Shown here piece after piece: positions 1-8,756 of a DNA stretch of 64,000 bases. A program made the position numbers and the translations under genes. Where the stretch lies: the NCBI RefSeq assembly GCF_001662075.1, contig NZ_LYPL01000004.1, forward strand, positions 62,001 to 126,000, written 5' to 3'. Each line of letters starts with the position of its first letter. Within the stretch, counting starts at the first letter, position 1. Source of the DNA: Rhizobium bangladeshense (GTDB taxonomy: Bacteria; Pseudomonadota; Alphaproteobacteria; Rhizobiales; Rhizobiaceae). A model generated the notes under the pieces. The model had not been told where the DNA came from. It saw only the letters and a list, made by a program, of their open reading frames with translations, and searched no databases.

Positions 1-1
1 C

Positions 2-949
2 GATCTGGTGCTGGCGGCTGTGAGTTGGGAAAGTCGATGCCATGCTTGTGCAAATCTACTGGCGGGTCGAGCGGACCAGACGTTGATCATACATTTCGCT
101 TCATCCGACGGTGAGATGGAAAAGCGCAAGAAACAACATCGCGAGACGATTGAAGCATATCTGTCCGATGCCAGGTTTCTCGACCTCCACCGCTCCTCCC
201 AATTCACCGAAAACGCTAAGGCGCTTGAGGCGGAGATCACAAAAATCGCTCGCACCAAGGGGCGGGCCTTGCGGGTCTTGATGGACATGACCTGCATACC
301 AAAACGGTATTTGCTGTTTCTAATGGGCCTCGGATTTCGACGCGAGATGTTCTCCTCCATCGACATCGTCTATTCAGAGGCTGAAAAATACGAAATTGAG
401 ATTGCTCCTACCGATCTGTCTGGGCAGCAAAGTGCGCTGATCTCCGAGGGTGAATGGACATCTGCACAGATCCCCTACCTGGAGGCGGACAATTATGTCC
501 CGACAAAACGCGATCTCTATATTTCCGTTGGCGCGGAACTTACACAGGCGAGCCCGATCGTCGATCGCTTCGAACCCAACAAGCTCGTGTTGTTCCACAT
601 CACGGAAGGTCAGCGCCGGCTGCCGTCTTCTGTGATTGATCGCGAAAAGCCTGCCTTGGATCAGCTCAGCGCAGTTTCAGGCGTTCGACAGGAATATTTT
701 GGCCTGCATGAGATTGCGGGGGTTGCGACCAGCGTACTGAAAAGCCGCACCGGAAGCACGACCTGCTTTGCAATTGGGCCAAAGACCCATGCCGTAGCAT
801 TCTGCCTAGCGGCTCTCGCAGATGACCAAATCCAGGTTGTTTGCAGGACGCCATCTGCCTATGTGGTCAACGAAGTGAAAGCATCGGGTACAACATATTT
901 CTACCGAATTCACGATCGATTTGATCCATGCTCATTTTGGGACGAATGA
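2..949 (+). CDS. Hypothetical Rossmann-like protein, 5' end outside window
   Basis: The frame is open to the window edge, so the true start lies upstream; the first in-window start-like codon is GTG at 8. The visible part is about 315 residues. The first residues (LVLAAVSWESRC) look like the beginning of a conserved domain, so little is probably missing. Two features stand out: a conserved-looking LMDMTCIPKRY segment near residue 97, and a later beta-strand run with ISVGAEL followed by PNKLVLF, which resembles an alternating beta-alpha (Rossmann-like) fold. I see no membrane segment, signal peptide or catalytic motif I can name. The gene converges on the ThyX-GHKL-PRTase operon across an insertion sequence, and may belong to the same accessory island. 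Function unknown. Confidence 0.6.
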   Translation, partial: DLVLAAVSWESRCHACANLLAGRADQTLIIHFASSDGEMEKRKKQHRETIEAYLSDARFLDLHRSSQFTENAKALEAEITKIARTKGRALRVLMDMTCIPKRYLLFLMGLGFRREMFSSIDIVYSEAEKYEIEIAPTDLSGQQSALISEGEWTSAQIPYLEADNYVPTKRDLYISVGAELTQASPIVDRFEPNKLVLFHITEGQRRLPSSVIDREKPALDQLSAVSGVRQEYFGLHEIAGVATSVLKSRTGSTTCFAIGPKTHAVAFCLAALADDQIQVVCRTPSAYVVNEVKASGTTYFYRIHDRFDPCSFWDE

Positions 950-1040
950 TGACGGCGCTTGCTAGTTTCCACGCCGCAATGCGATGTGACCTGGCGGCTG
1001 CCGAGGACGACCTTTGAATGTCAATCAGCATCCAAAATTG

Positions 1041-2693
1041 GGTCTGACGCATTTTTGATGACGATTTCTTTCACATTGCCCCGATCAATCGTGCCTGAAG
1101 AAGATCCAGCTTGGCACGCCCATACATTTGCCTTTTAACGAGCTTCAGCTTGTTGATCTGTCCTTCGACCTGGCCGTTCGACCAAGGTTCTGTGATGGCG
1201 GCGGACACCGCTGCCTTGTCTTTTAGTATCCCGTTGGCGAAGGGGGCGAACAGACTGTCGCGCGCATCAGCGATCCATGGGTCGAGTTCTGTCCTGGCCT
1301 TCCTTCGGATCATTGTCTGGAACCGATCAATTAGATTGCGGGCTTGGATCAAGGCGGGAACGCCGGCTTCTATGGCCGCAATGGTGATGGTGTCAGCTTT
1401 ACTCAGTTGATCGCGAGCAGTTGTCATCAATCGGGCAATCGTTCTGGCGGATGGCACTTTTTGAAGTTGCTGGTCGCAGATCCGCTCAGACCGCCGTCGC
1501 CTTGCGGCCCACTCGCCGACGACACGAGAACAACCACGGAAGCCTTTGCACTTTAGCTGTCGCCAGAGTTCAGCGCCGTTGTGCTGCCCAGATCTCCAGA
1601 GTTGATCTAACAGCGGCAGATGGGCCTCAAGGGAACTTTGTCTGACACGGAACACATCAGTTCTGTGACCGCGGACGATCTGGCGAACTGTGCCGCGGCT
1701 ATAGCCGGTTTGTCGCACGATTTCCTTTATTGGAACGCCATCGGAGGACAGCTTGGTGATCGTCGAATTCTCGTCCTCACGCCGCAGATAGCTGTCATAT
1801 TGCAGTCGTTCAGCGCAGGTGAGTAGCGCAGGATTGATCGTCGTAGCACCAATTGCGGTACGGATCGCTCGCATGGATTTGCGCACGACGTCGAGGAACG
1901 CCGCGCTGGCGTTCTCCATCAAATGCCAACGATCTGCGACCTGCATGGCATGGGGTAAAGCCTTGGCGGCAGCTTCACGATAGCCACCGCCTCGGTCGCG
2001 GGAAACAATCGCAATTTCGGGGTGCTGAGCAAGGAAGGTGGAAACTGTCGCGATCTCTCGATCGGGCAGAAGCTTTATAATCCTTCGCTTCTCAAGATCA
2101 CATACGACGGTGCCATAGCGGTGATTGCGGCGGAAAGCCCAATCGTCGACGCCGACGACGCTTAGCGCGTCATCCGACGCCGCGGATCTTCTTCTCACCG
2201 CGCGGATCAGGGTGTCATTGCTGACTGGGATCATCAAGCGTTTGGCAAAGGCTGCTGCGGGCCGCCCTCCCAGAGCCAACCCGAGATGATGTACGACGGT
2301 ATCAAGCCGAGCGGTCCGACGGCTGCGCTCCGGAACGACAAGCTCTCCAAACCTTTCGACGAAGATCCGGCGACGGCAGAATGTCATCTCACAGATAAAG
2401 CGCCTTGCCGATAATCGCAGTTGGACCCTGGTGCCAGCACAAGGCAAATCAGCAATTTTCCGAACGTAGCGGCTATGAACACGATCTGACATTCGGTTGC
2501 ATAAAGGGCAGGAACGTCGATCGGCGGCAGCCCGCGCTGAAACAATGATAACCCCGTTGCTCTCGTCGGAACGCTCAACAATCAATCCGGCCGGGATCAG
2601 GGACGACAGACGAAACTTGGTCGCCATGGTGCTGATTCCTTTCTGATAACCGCGCCAGTTTCGACCGCGAAATCATCAAATATGAGTCAGACC
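1041..2693 (-). mobile_element. ISL3-family insertion sequence, complete
   Basis: The element is 1,653 bp with one transposase gene on the minus strand. The ends are inverted repeats: left GGTCTGACGCATTTTTGATGA, right (reverse complement) GGTCTGACTCATATTTGATGA, matching at 19 of 21 positions. The flanks carry an 8-bp target duplication with one mismatch, CAAAATTG at 1033-1040 and CAAATTTG at 2694-2701. Eight-bp duplications and ends beginning GGNTCTG are usual for ISL3. The intact transposase and terminal repeats suggest a fairly recent, possibly still active element. The single mismatch in the duplication means the insertion is not brand new, or that the ends should be shifted slightly. Confidence 0.88.
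1071..2627 (-). CDS. ISL3-family transposase
   Basis: The product is 518 residues, the full length of rhizobial ISL3 transposases. The N-terminus has a zinc-binding CPLC-type cysteine pair (about residues 40-43) and further cysteines near 79-84. The DDE catalytic core follows: VGVDDWAF (first Asp, about 158), then VSRDRGGGYREAA and ADRWHLMENA (second Asp region, about 208-240), and near the C-terminus NGQVEGQINKLK carrying the catalytic Glu. A helix-turn-helix-like stretch (IKEIVRQTGYSRGTVRQIV) lies in the middle. It catalyses cut-and-paste transposition of the surrounding element. Start ATG at 2627 lies 66 bp inside the right terminal repeat. Confidence 0.93.
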   Translation of the reverse strand: MATKFRLSSLIPAGLIVERSDESNGVIIVSARAAADRRSCPLCNRMSDRVHSRYVRKIADLPCAGTRVQLRLSARRFICEMTFCRRRIFVERFGELVVPERSRRTARLDTVVHHLGLALGGRPAAAFAKRLMIPVSNDTLIRAVRRRSAASDDALSVVGVDDWAFRRNHRYGTVVCDLEKRRIIKLLPDREIATVSTFLAQHPEIAIVSRDRGGGYREAAAKALPHAMQVADRWHLMENASAAFLDVVRKSMRAIRTAIGATTINPALLTCAERLQYDSYLRREDENSTITKLSSDGVPIKEIVRQTGYSRGTVRQIVRGHRTDVFRVRQSSLEAHLPLLDQLWRSGQHNGAELWRQLKCKGFRGCSRVVGEWAARRRRSERICDQQLQKVPSARTIARLMTTARDQLSKADTITIAAIEAGVPALIQARNLIDRFQTMIRRKARTELDPWIADARDSLFAPFANGILKDKAAVSAAITEPWSNGQVEGQINKLKLVKRQMYGRAKLDLLQARLIGAM

Positions 2694-2896
2694 CAAATTT
2701 GCACGCCGAAACACACTTTGAATGCTCGAGAAAGCAAATGGACATGGCTGAACTCTCACAAGAGCATGTGATCATAAAGAGACTTGGATCTGAACTGGCG
2801 CCGGCCTTGCAGGGCGCGAAGACTATTTTCGTTTAAACCGCCGATAAATTCTCAACGAACTTCGCTGAATGAAATCCGCTCCGCCTGCAGTGTATG

Positions 2897-5134
2897 TCAG
2901 GCGGGTACCTCTGTTTCAGAATCCGCCGTTTCGGCATAAGGCTCGTCGTTGAAAACATAAGGCAGGACTGCGGCCAGAAGCTTCGGCAGCTTGTTTTTTG
3001 GAAACGAGACAATTCGCTCCAGGTCGATCGTCGCCAATGTCATCTGACGAGTCGCTAATGCCACGAGAAACTCCAGGACGGCCTCCCCCTGGTTCTCGGC
3101 ATGACGCTCCATCATTTTCAATACTAAGTGCCCGATCTTGGCGCTGTGATTTGCCGTCGTTGTGTGGGCGTAATTTAACTCATGCGGAAACGCTGCCCGG
3201 AGAAGTGATGCCTGAATGATGCCGTCATTGAACCGCGTAAAGTTTTCGCTCGACAACACCGTCAAGTGAAACGGCGATTGCGCAAGCTCGGGCGAACCTT
3301 TTGCTTTCGATGGCTTCCGGCGACTTTCAAGGATGCTCGCAATCGTCGCGAAAACGTCTCCTTGCTTAATGACGTCGGTTTGATAGGTGCCGTCCCAAAA
3401 CGCAAAGCTCGGCCTCAGCTTAAGCGGATGTCCTGCTGTATTCGTAAGGAAGAAGTCATCTTCCATGAGATTTCGCAAAAGGATGCGAATTCTGCGTTCG
3501 ATGACGCTAGTAACTTTTTTCGTGTCATAGATTTTTGGCAGGTCCGCCTTAACCTTCCTCCAGAACTTCAGCTCTTTGTCCCAAGATGAAAATTGATTCT
3601 CATGAGGTAAAGTTAATGCGTCGACGACGCAGAAAATGTGCTTGTGCTCCCTGTTATTATGCTCGAGATCCTTCAGCAAAGTTCCCTGATACTCAGCGAG
3701 GCTGTGTTTATTGACCCCTGCAAAATAAGTACGGGGCAGGTTTCTGAAAGGTGTTCGAAGATCGCGAGACGCATCCTGGAAAGACTGTCCTGAACCAAGG
3801 GTAGCCGCAACGATGACAACGCCTTTCCGCTCTCTTGTCGCAGTGCCAGCTGACTTGCTCGAAAGGATCTCCGGCCTCGGAAGTCCGAGCGCGCTGATTT
3901 CATCAGCAACAATCTCTGCAAGTCGCTCGCTGTCCTGACTTTCCGTCGGCAGTATATGGGACGTCGACGCAGGAATATTTCGCTGTACCATTTTGCTGAT
4001 GGCAGCACGGTTGCCGTTAGCAAGCAAGGTATGTTGCAGGTCGACAAATAGGCCGTGCCCCGCTTGCTCTGGATGCCGCCGAAGACCGAATGCATTATTG
4101 CCGCGATATTTCTGCATTATCGCTCTGAGAGCAGGCGAGGCGGCGGCCTCGACAATGGTATAGGGCAAGACCACAGCGGCATCCGCGAGAAACTGATCTC
4201 CAACAAATGTAATCAGTCGCGACCCATCCCGGCACCATGGGCATTGCGTGGCCTCGAAGGTCTCAAGCATCAGTGGCTCAAGCCCGCGGATTGTTTCGCG
4301 CGCGTCGAACACGACTGTTCCCGATGGCTTTTTTGAGGTCGAGAATAAGGTAACGATCCGGCTTTCCGGCAGTCTCGTTTTGGCGGCCACGATCTCCGGA
4401 AGGGAGCCACTCGCGGAAGCGGAAATAAGTACTAGCTCTTTCGAAGGATCTTGGATTTGGAGCCGGTCTACCCCTTCATAAGAAAGAAAGCTCTGAATCT
4501 GAATACAGCTTATTTTATTGATGAGGCGACCCTTCAAAGCATAGGCCGCGTAGACCAATGCAGCTATCGAAGAAGAATCTACCCAAACCTTTTCGTCCAC
4601 CTCACCGAGGTAGGGCAGCAAAACTAAAGCTAAGAACCCTATTTCTTCGCCTTGGATGAGAGCATTTGCAGTTCGTAGGAAGGCCCGAGAATGTTTACGC
4701 CGAGGGTGCACAAAGTGATGCCCCGGAGGTGCCTCGAGAACAGCTTCGCGAGATGTAACGAGATGGAGCGTCCCAGCGCGGACGATGCTAGAGAAATCCT
4801 CACTTTCAAGTTTCAAATTGCCCTGAAGGGTGTCGGAAGCCCCGACGGCGATTTGTCCACGGTCGTCAAAAGTCGCAAGTACGATCGCCGTGTCATCCGG
4901 CAGTCTCAAGAGAGCCTGCGTGCCTATCATGGTTGTCAAAGCGTTCTTCATTTCTGAAGCCGCATCTGCAGGCACGATGACAATAAGAGCTTCGGGATAT
5001 GGATTGCCACTTATTAGGTCTCGATCGACAATCTCCATGAAGTCTTGCTGCACGAAGCCCGCAAGCGTTGTCATAAGCACGAGACAATCGGCGTGCTCCT
5101 CACGTGCCCAGTGAAAGTGGTAAAAGGCGCTCAT
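2897..5134 (-). CDS. Large protein with two phosphoribosyltransferase-like domains
   Basis: The product is 745 residues, third gene of a minus-strand operon after thyX and a GHKL ATPase. Its ATG overlaps the upstream stop (TGATG), implying translational coupling. An N-terminal region of about 130 residues is of unknown type. Residues 136-265 look like a type I phosphoribosyltransferase fold: GHHFVHPRRKHS resembles the flexible-loop entry, and VLISASASGS (235-244) resembles a PRPP-binding loop. A CPWC pair (298-301) may bind metal. Residues 385-520 repeat the pattern with VVIVAATLGSGQSFQDA (439-455) as a second loop. The classical acidic pair before the PRPP loop is absent in both copies, so catalysis cannot be assumed. 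No membrane segments. PRTase-like domains are known from bacterial conflict loci, which makes an effector or sensor role possible; this is inference. Confidence 0.6.
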   Translation of the reverse strand: MSAFYHFHWAREEHADCLVLMTTLAGFVQQDFMEIVDRDLISGNPYPEALIVIVPADAASEMKNALTTMIGTQALLRLPDDTAIVLATFDDRGQIAVGASDTLQGNLKLESEDFSSIVRAGTLHLVTSREAVLEAPPGHHFVHPRRKHSRAFLRTANALIQGEEIGFLALVLLPYLGEVDEKVWVDSSSIAALVYAAYALKGRLINKISCIQIQSFLSYEGVDRLQIQDPSKELVLISASASGSLPEIVAAKTRLPESRIVTLFSTSKKPSGTVVFDARETIRGLEPLMLETFEATQCPWCRDGSRLITFVGDQFLADAAVVLPYTIVEAAASPALRAIMQKYRGNNAFGLRRHPEQAGHGLFVDLQHTLLANGNRAAISKMVQRNIPASTSHILPTESQDSERLAEIVADEISALGLPRPEILSSKSAGTATRERKGVVIVAATLGSGQSFQDASRDLRTPFRNLPRTYFAGVNKHSLAEYQGTLLKDLEHNNREHKHIFCVVDALTLPHENQFSSWDKELKFWRKVKADLPKIYDTKKVTSVIERRIRILLRNLMEDDFFLTNTAGHPLKLRPSFAFWDGTYQTDVIKQGDVFATIASILESRRKPSKAKGSPELAQSPFHLTVLSSENFTRFNDGIIQASLLRAAFPHELNYAHTTTANHSAKIGHLVLKMMERHAENQGEAVLEFLVALATRQMTLATIDLERIVSFPKNKLPKLLAAVLPYVFNDEPYAETADSETEVPA

Positions 5135-6306
5135 CAGTTCCCGAGCCCGATAGGTATGAGAATGGTGAAAACAGCTCCTTCAACGCGCGCATGATGTCTC
5201 GGCGGCCCACCAGTAATGTCCATAAACTGCAGGTCGTCCGAAGTAACGTGGGGTTCCTTTTTTCCCGGCGGAAACCACTTGCATAGCGACAGTCGGCCAG
5301 TTCTTAGCCGCATGAAACCACCAGCAGATTTTAAGGCGAGCATTACACGCGGTAGACCCCAGCCATGCGCTGGATTGGGTATCGAGGTGCGACTCGTCAG
5401 AAAACATTCGTGTACTAGCTCATATTCTCGCTCAATCGACATATCGGGAGGAATGAGCGAGCGAAATGACCGCGCGGCCAGACCCGGCCCGCTATCAAAC
5501 ACTGAAACTTCTAGGAACTCGACCCGCGGACGGGCGGCCTCGCGCTCCATGCTTTCAATGTAAGCCTTCAGCGCTGGCAATCCGGCCGCGAAGGATTCGT
5601 GCGGGATATCGACGGGTCTCAGAGCGAATACAATCCCGCGGGCAGAGCGCCTATAAAGCGCTCCTTCTAAATCCGTCCTTGCGTGAAGATGTGTATTCGA
5701 AAACAACTCTCTAAAGAGACTTGCCAGTAACCCGACGTCAATGTCCTCCACTCGAAGTCTGTTTCTCTGTATAAGACGGTCCAGCGCCTGCCTCACGAGT
5801 CCTGTAAAATCACCCAAAACCTCCTCGGTCTTCGAGTGGTAAAGAAACGGATTAGGTCCAGCTCGTTCGAGATGGTCGATGGAGACGAGTGGAAGAGATT
5901 GGCCGTGGATTATCTCGTCAAATCTACCGGTGTACAGTTCTTTTAGGCGCTTGTTTACAAGATGAAGCATAGCAACGCTAACGTCGCGAGTTCCGTCTCG
6001 GCCAATGATTTGATCAGCAAAGGACGCCGCAATCAGTCCATAGGTTCTGTCCAGCAGCGTCTTTGCCGCGAGCTCAGGCTCGACGTCGTTGTTAAGGTAC
6101 AAAGTTGCCTTTGCTTCGTTCCGACGCGACCAAGTTATCGCCAGCTGCGCACCGCTGACCGAACCACCGGCCCGCGCTTCAAACGCCCATTTGTTTGGGA
6201 CAGTCAAACCACTTCTGCGCTCATTGATAAGGTTGAGCGCTGACTCAACCTTATCGTACATTGCCGTTTGAGCTAGACGATCGCGAGGTTCTGCACTAGG
6301 AGCCAT
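5134..6306 (-). CDS. GHKL-type ATPase (HSP90/histidine-kinase fold)
   Basis: The product is 390 residues from the ATG at 6306, 10 bp after the thyX stop. An open frame extends further upstream inside thyX, but this ATG is the first one outside it. The C-terminal half has GHKL ATP-binding boxes: N box FRELFSNTHLHA (E200, N204), G1 box VFDSGPGL (D271 to G275), G2-like box GWGLPR (315-320). I see no dimerisation/phosphoacceptor histidine box, receiver or transmembrane segments, so this is not an ordinary sensor kinase. The N-terminal 190 residues are unassigned and probably sense or bind a partner. The 1-bp overlap with the PRTase-like gene suggests the two act together. ATP binding or hydrolysis could gate its partner; that is inference. 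Confidence 0.7.
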   Translation of the reverse strand: MAPSAEPRDRLAQTAMYDKVESALNLINERRSGLTVPNKWAFEARAGGSVSGAQLAITWSRRNEAKATLYLNNDVEPELAAKTLLDRTYGLIAASFADQIIGRDGTRDVSVAMLHLVNKRLKELYTGRFDEIIHGQSLPLVSIDHLERAGPNPFLYHSKTEEVLGDFTGLVRQALDRLIQRNRLRVEDIDVGLLASLFRELFSNTHLHARTDLEGALYRRSARGIVFALRPVDIPHESFAAGLPALKAYIESMEREAARPRVEFLEVSVFDSGPGLAARSFRSLIPPDMSIEREYELVHECFLTSRTSIPNPAHGWGLPRVMLALKSAGGFMRLRTGRLSLCKWFPPGKKEPHVTSDDLQFMDITGGPPRHHARVEGAVFTILIPIGLGN

Positions 6307-6316
6307 AGCGGAAAGA

Positions 6317-7255
6317 CTACCGTTTCGCGAGGATTGACGTGAACTCGTCCCATTCACGTTTCGACATGGCGGTATCGCCGTGTTCGACTTTCTCTCCGGA
6401 CAGCATCCGCCGCAACGCCTTGACACCCTCACCTGAGAACGTTGCTGCGTCCAGGCGGTGTTCGCGGAATGCTTCATATGTCAGCGGAACCCACTTGCGG
6501 AGTATTTCCAAAATGACGTCAGCATAAACCCTAATTTCATACTGAGCGTGGGCGTCAGCACGCAGCCTGAGGAAATTCATAAGATTGTGAAGGTCGGTCT
6601 TCCAGTACCATTGGGTGTAGAAATTCAACGAAAGGTTCATCCGCGCCAGTTCTCGTGCGAGCCCCTGTCTATCCTCGTCAATCGGAGCTCCGGTTTCGTC
6701 GTGATTCAACATATCGAGATAGTGGTCGTACGACCGCTGCGAGTCTTCTTTGAGTATGTCGAGGATACGCGAAGCTTCAGCCGGGCCAACAATGTTCCCG
6801 CGGCCCTGCCTATTCTGCACCGATTGTGCAGCTAGTTGCTCCGGGGCGGGAATGTAGAATTCTCGATCGAGTATCGAATAGCGTGCAGAGTATTCATTGA
6901 CATTCGCCATCCTGTGCCGGATCCACTGTCGAGCGACAAAGATCGGCATTTTTACGTGAAGCTTGATCTCAGCCATTTCAAACGGCGTGGTGTGCCAGTG
7001 CCGCAGCAGATAATTGATGAGGCCACGGTCTTCACTGACCTGTCGGGTGCCCCTACCATATGACACACGTGCCGCTTGCACCACGGCGGAATCGTCACCC
7101 ATATAGTCGACCACCCGAACAAATCCGTGATCAAGCACGGGCATGGCTTCGTAAAGTATTTCTTCCAAGCCAGGGGAAACAATCCTTCGGGTGGGGGCAG
7201 ATACCTCACGCGACTGTTGGATTTGGAGCTTTTGTTCGTCTGAAAGTGCGCTCAT
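6317..7255 (-). CDS. thyX: Flavin-dependent thymidylate synthase ThyX
   Basis: ThyX makes dTMP from dUMP using FAD, NADPH and methylene-tetrahydrofolate. The product is 312 residues from the ATG at 7255, preceded by GAGGAT eight bases upstream; the open frame runs 16 codons further. The signature RHRx7S is present (R113, H114, R115, S123, in [13 protein letters not shown]), followed by the conserved [14 protein letters not shown] segment near the C-terminus. Length and motifs fit the alphaproteobacterial enzyme, which is normally a chromosomal housekeeping gene. Here it leads an operon with a GHKL ATPase and a PRTase-like protein on a plasmid, so it may be a second copy with a dedicated role such as supplying or altering dTMP for that system. 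Confidence 0.9.
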   Translation of the reverse strand: MSALSDEQKLQIQQSREVSAPTRRIVSPGLEEILYEAMPVLDHGFVRVVDYMGDDSAVVQAARVSYGRGTRQVSEDRGLINYLLRHWHTTPFEMAEIKLHVKMPIFVARQWIRHRMANVNEYSARYSILDREFYIPAPEQLAAQSVQNRQGRGNIVGPAEASRILDILKEDSQRSYDHYLDMLNHDETGAPIDEDRQGLARELARMNLSLNFYTQWYWKTDLHNLMNFLRLRADAHAQYEIRVYADVILEILRKWVPLTYEAFREHRLDAATFSGEGVKALRRMLSGEKVEHGDTAMSKREWDEFTSILAKR

Positions 7256-7427
7256 GAATATCCTCGCGTGCTTAGATGCCGAGAAACTTTCTTGTCTCTT
7301 CACCAGGCTGAACCCTAACTGCTTTTAAAGGTTCGGTGCAAACAAATGGTTGAAGGAGCGGATATTGAAGCCGCTGCATTGTGTGTCCACGGGTCTACTG
7401 TTGGTGAGAAACACACGCGCCAGACGT

Positions 7428-8567
7428 TTACAAAATCCCCCATGCGCGAAACCTCCCCCTGCCCGTCATCTCGCGTAAGCCGAGCTCCGCAACGATCCGC
7501 CGCGCCGCCTGCGGCGTCACATCGATCGTCTTCGCCACCATTTTTGCCGACACCAACGGTTTGGCCATCACCAACTCAACCAGCTCCGGCAGTTTTGAAG
7601 ATGTCCGGCGCCCTTCCAGCTTTCGCTCGAACAGTGTCCGGGCCAACGCCAGCCGGTCATGTTCTTTCAATCCGATCTCGGCGGCCGCGATCAGTCCGTG
7701 GGCGATGGCCAGCATCCGGGTTTCCCGGTCGCGATGCCGACGACGATCGACTGGAATGGATTTCAGGCCGGTATTGATGGCGGCGAGATGGGCACCGGTG
7801 GTAACGCCGGTCTGGCGCAATATCGACGCGGCCAGCGGCCGGCCAAGCCAGGGCGCATGCTGAAGGACGGACAGTTCGTTCCAGGCGTCGAGGGCGATGA
7901 TGGCCTGCAGCACCGCCGGCAAGTCTTGCGTTTGTCGCAACACGCTTCGCCATTCTTCCAGCCGGGCGTCCTCGTCCCAGTCGAGATCATAGATCAGCGG
8001 ATCTTTTTCCGCCGCGCCGCCACGGCCAGGCCGTGTTGCATTCTCGATCGCCGCTTCCGATCGGGCCAGCACCGCATCGATAGCGACATAATCGATGCCG
8101 CGGAGATGTTCGATGTCGTCGGCGTCTTCCCCCTCGCCTTCCGGATCGTTCGCGACCGCGCGCCGGATGGCATCGGCGGGCGTCGCCTCGTCAGCGTCGA
8201 CCGACGTGATCTCCGAGGTTTTTCGCAGTGTCCGAAGTCCGTCGGCCGATAGGGCCCAGCCAGGCAACTGGCCAGCAATGCGCCGACGCGTGCGCAGGAC
8301 GTCGCGGGCGATGGTCAGCTCGTGGGTGGGTGTGCGAATATCTCTGACATGGTCGTGGAGGACGAGGTCTTCGAGATGGACGAGTTCGCCGTCGATCCAC
8401 AGCGAGGCGCAGGCATCGGTGAACTGGGCGCGCTCGAGGAAGCCCGCTCCGACCGGCGAGCGGGCGATGCGCTCGTCCAGACGCGTCAGAGCGACGCCGG
8501 CGTCGAAAGCCGGCCGTATCAGGGCAGTCATGCTGATTTTTGCGAGATCGTAAGCCATTGAAAACAT
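7428..8567 (-). CDS. DUF1612 / helix-turn-helix protein
   Basis: The product is 379 residues and matches the rhizobial plasmid family with an N-terminal DUF1612 region and a C-terminal winged or HTH domain. The N-terminus has [17 protein letters not shown] and [20 protein letters not shown]; the acidic middle is typical; the C-terminus (about 335-379, [21 protein letters not shown]) is a clear HTH. Later in-frame ATGs at 8558 and 8531 are alternative starts; none has a strong ribosome site. It is divergent from the recombinase gene at 8757, with a palindrome in the shared spacer, so it may regulate that gene. Function of the family is unproved. Confidence 0.8.
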   Translation of the reverse strand: MFSMAYDLAKISMTALIRPAFDAGVALTRLDERIARSPVGAGFLERAQFTDACASLWIDGELVHLEDLVLHDHVRDIRTPTHELTIARDVLRTRRRIAGQLPGWALSADGLRTLRKTSEITSVDADEATPADAIRRAVANDPEGEGEDADDIEHLRGIDYVAIDAVLARSEAAIENATRPGRGGAAEKDPLIYDLDWDEDARLEEWRSVLRQTQDLPAVLQAIIALDAWNELSVLQHAPWLGRPLAASILRQTGVTTGAHLAAINTGLKSIPVDRRRHRDRETRMLAIAHGLIAAAEIGLKEHDRLALARTLFERKLEGRRTSSKLPELVELVMAKPLVSAKMVAKTIDVTPQAARRIVAELGLREMTGRGRFRAWGIL

Positions 8568-8643
8568 GGTAAATGATTTCTTATACGAACGCTATTGTAA
8601 AGTTATGGTTCGTCACATGGTATGATTGCTGGTTGACGCTCTA

Positions 8644-8672
8644 ACCATCGATAAGTACTGGTTATCGATGGT
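8644..8672. promoter_or_regulatory. Palindrome upstream of recombinase gene
   Basis: Perfect 11-bp arms, ACCATCGATAA and TTATCGATGGT, are separated by the 7-bp centre GTACTGG. Two inverted 11-bp arms around a short core is the geometry of a tyrosine-recombinase core site; an operator bound by the DUF1612/HTH protein is the alternative. It lies 85 bp before the likely GTG start of the recombinase. Confidence 0.55.
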
Positions 8673-8756
8673 AGATTGATTTCGAGGCGCAAATCAGAGA
8701 GAATCGGGGCAAAACACGGCCTTGGCGGCCGTCGAAACCGTCCTTTTGGAGCGTCC

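Larger units (their letters stand above)
990..2836 (+). pseudogene. Small gene split by the ISL3 element
   Basis: Removing the insertion sequence and one copy of its 8-bp target duplication joins 990-1040 to 2702-2836 in one open frame. The joined product contains PLNVNQHPKLHAETHFEC and, further on, LSQEHVIIKRLGSEL, and ends at a TAA at 2834. No ATG precedes the left part in this frame. TTG at 1014 is possible. Alternatively the gene began at 946 (ATGATG overlapping the stop of the preceding gene; MMTALASFHAAMRCDLAAAEDD) and suffered a separate frameshift near 1006. It would then have been the second gene of an operon with the protein at 2-949. I do not recognise the family. The call rests on the rejoined frame and the protein-like composition. 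Confidence 0.45.

Noticed and set aside
1040..2694. IS ends starting GGG (one base further out)
   Set aside because: With those ends the flanking 8-mers do not match; ends at 1041 and 2693 give a duplication with one mismatch and restore a frame.
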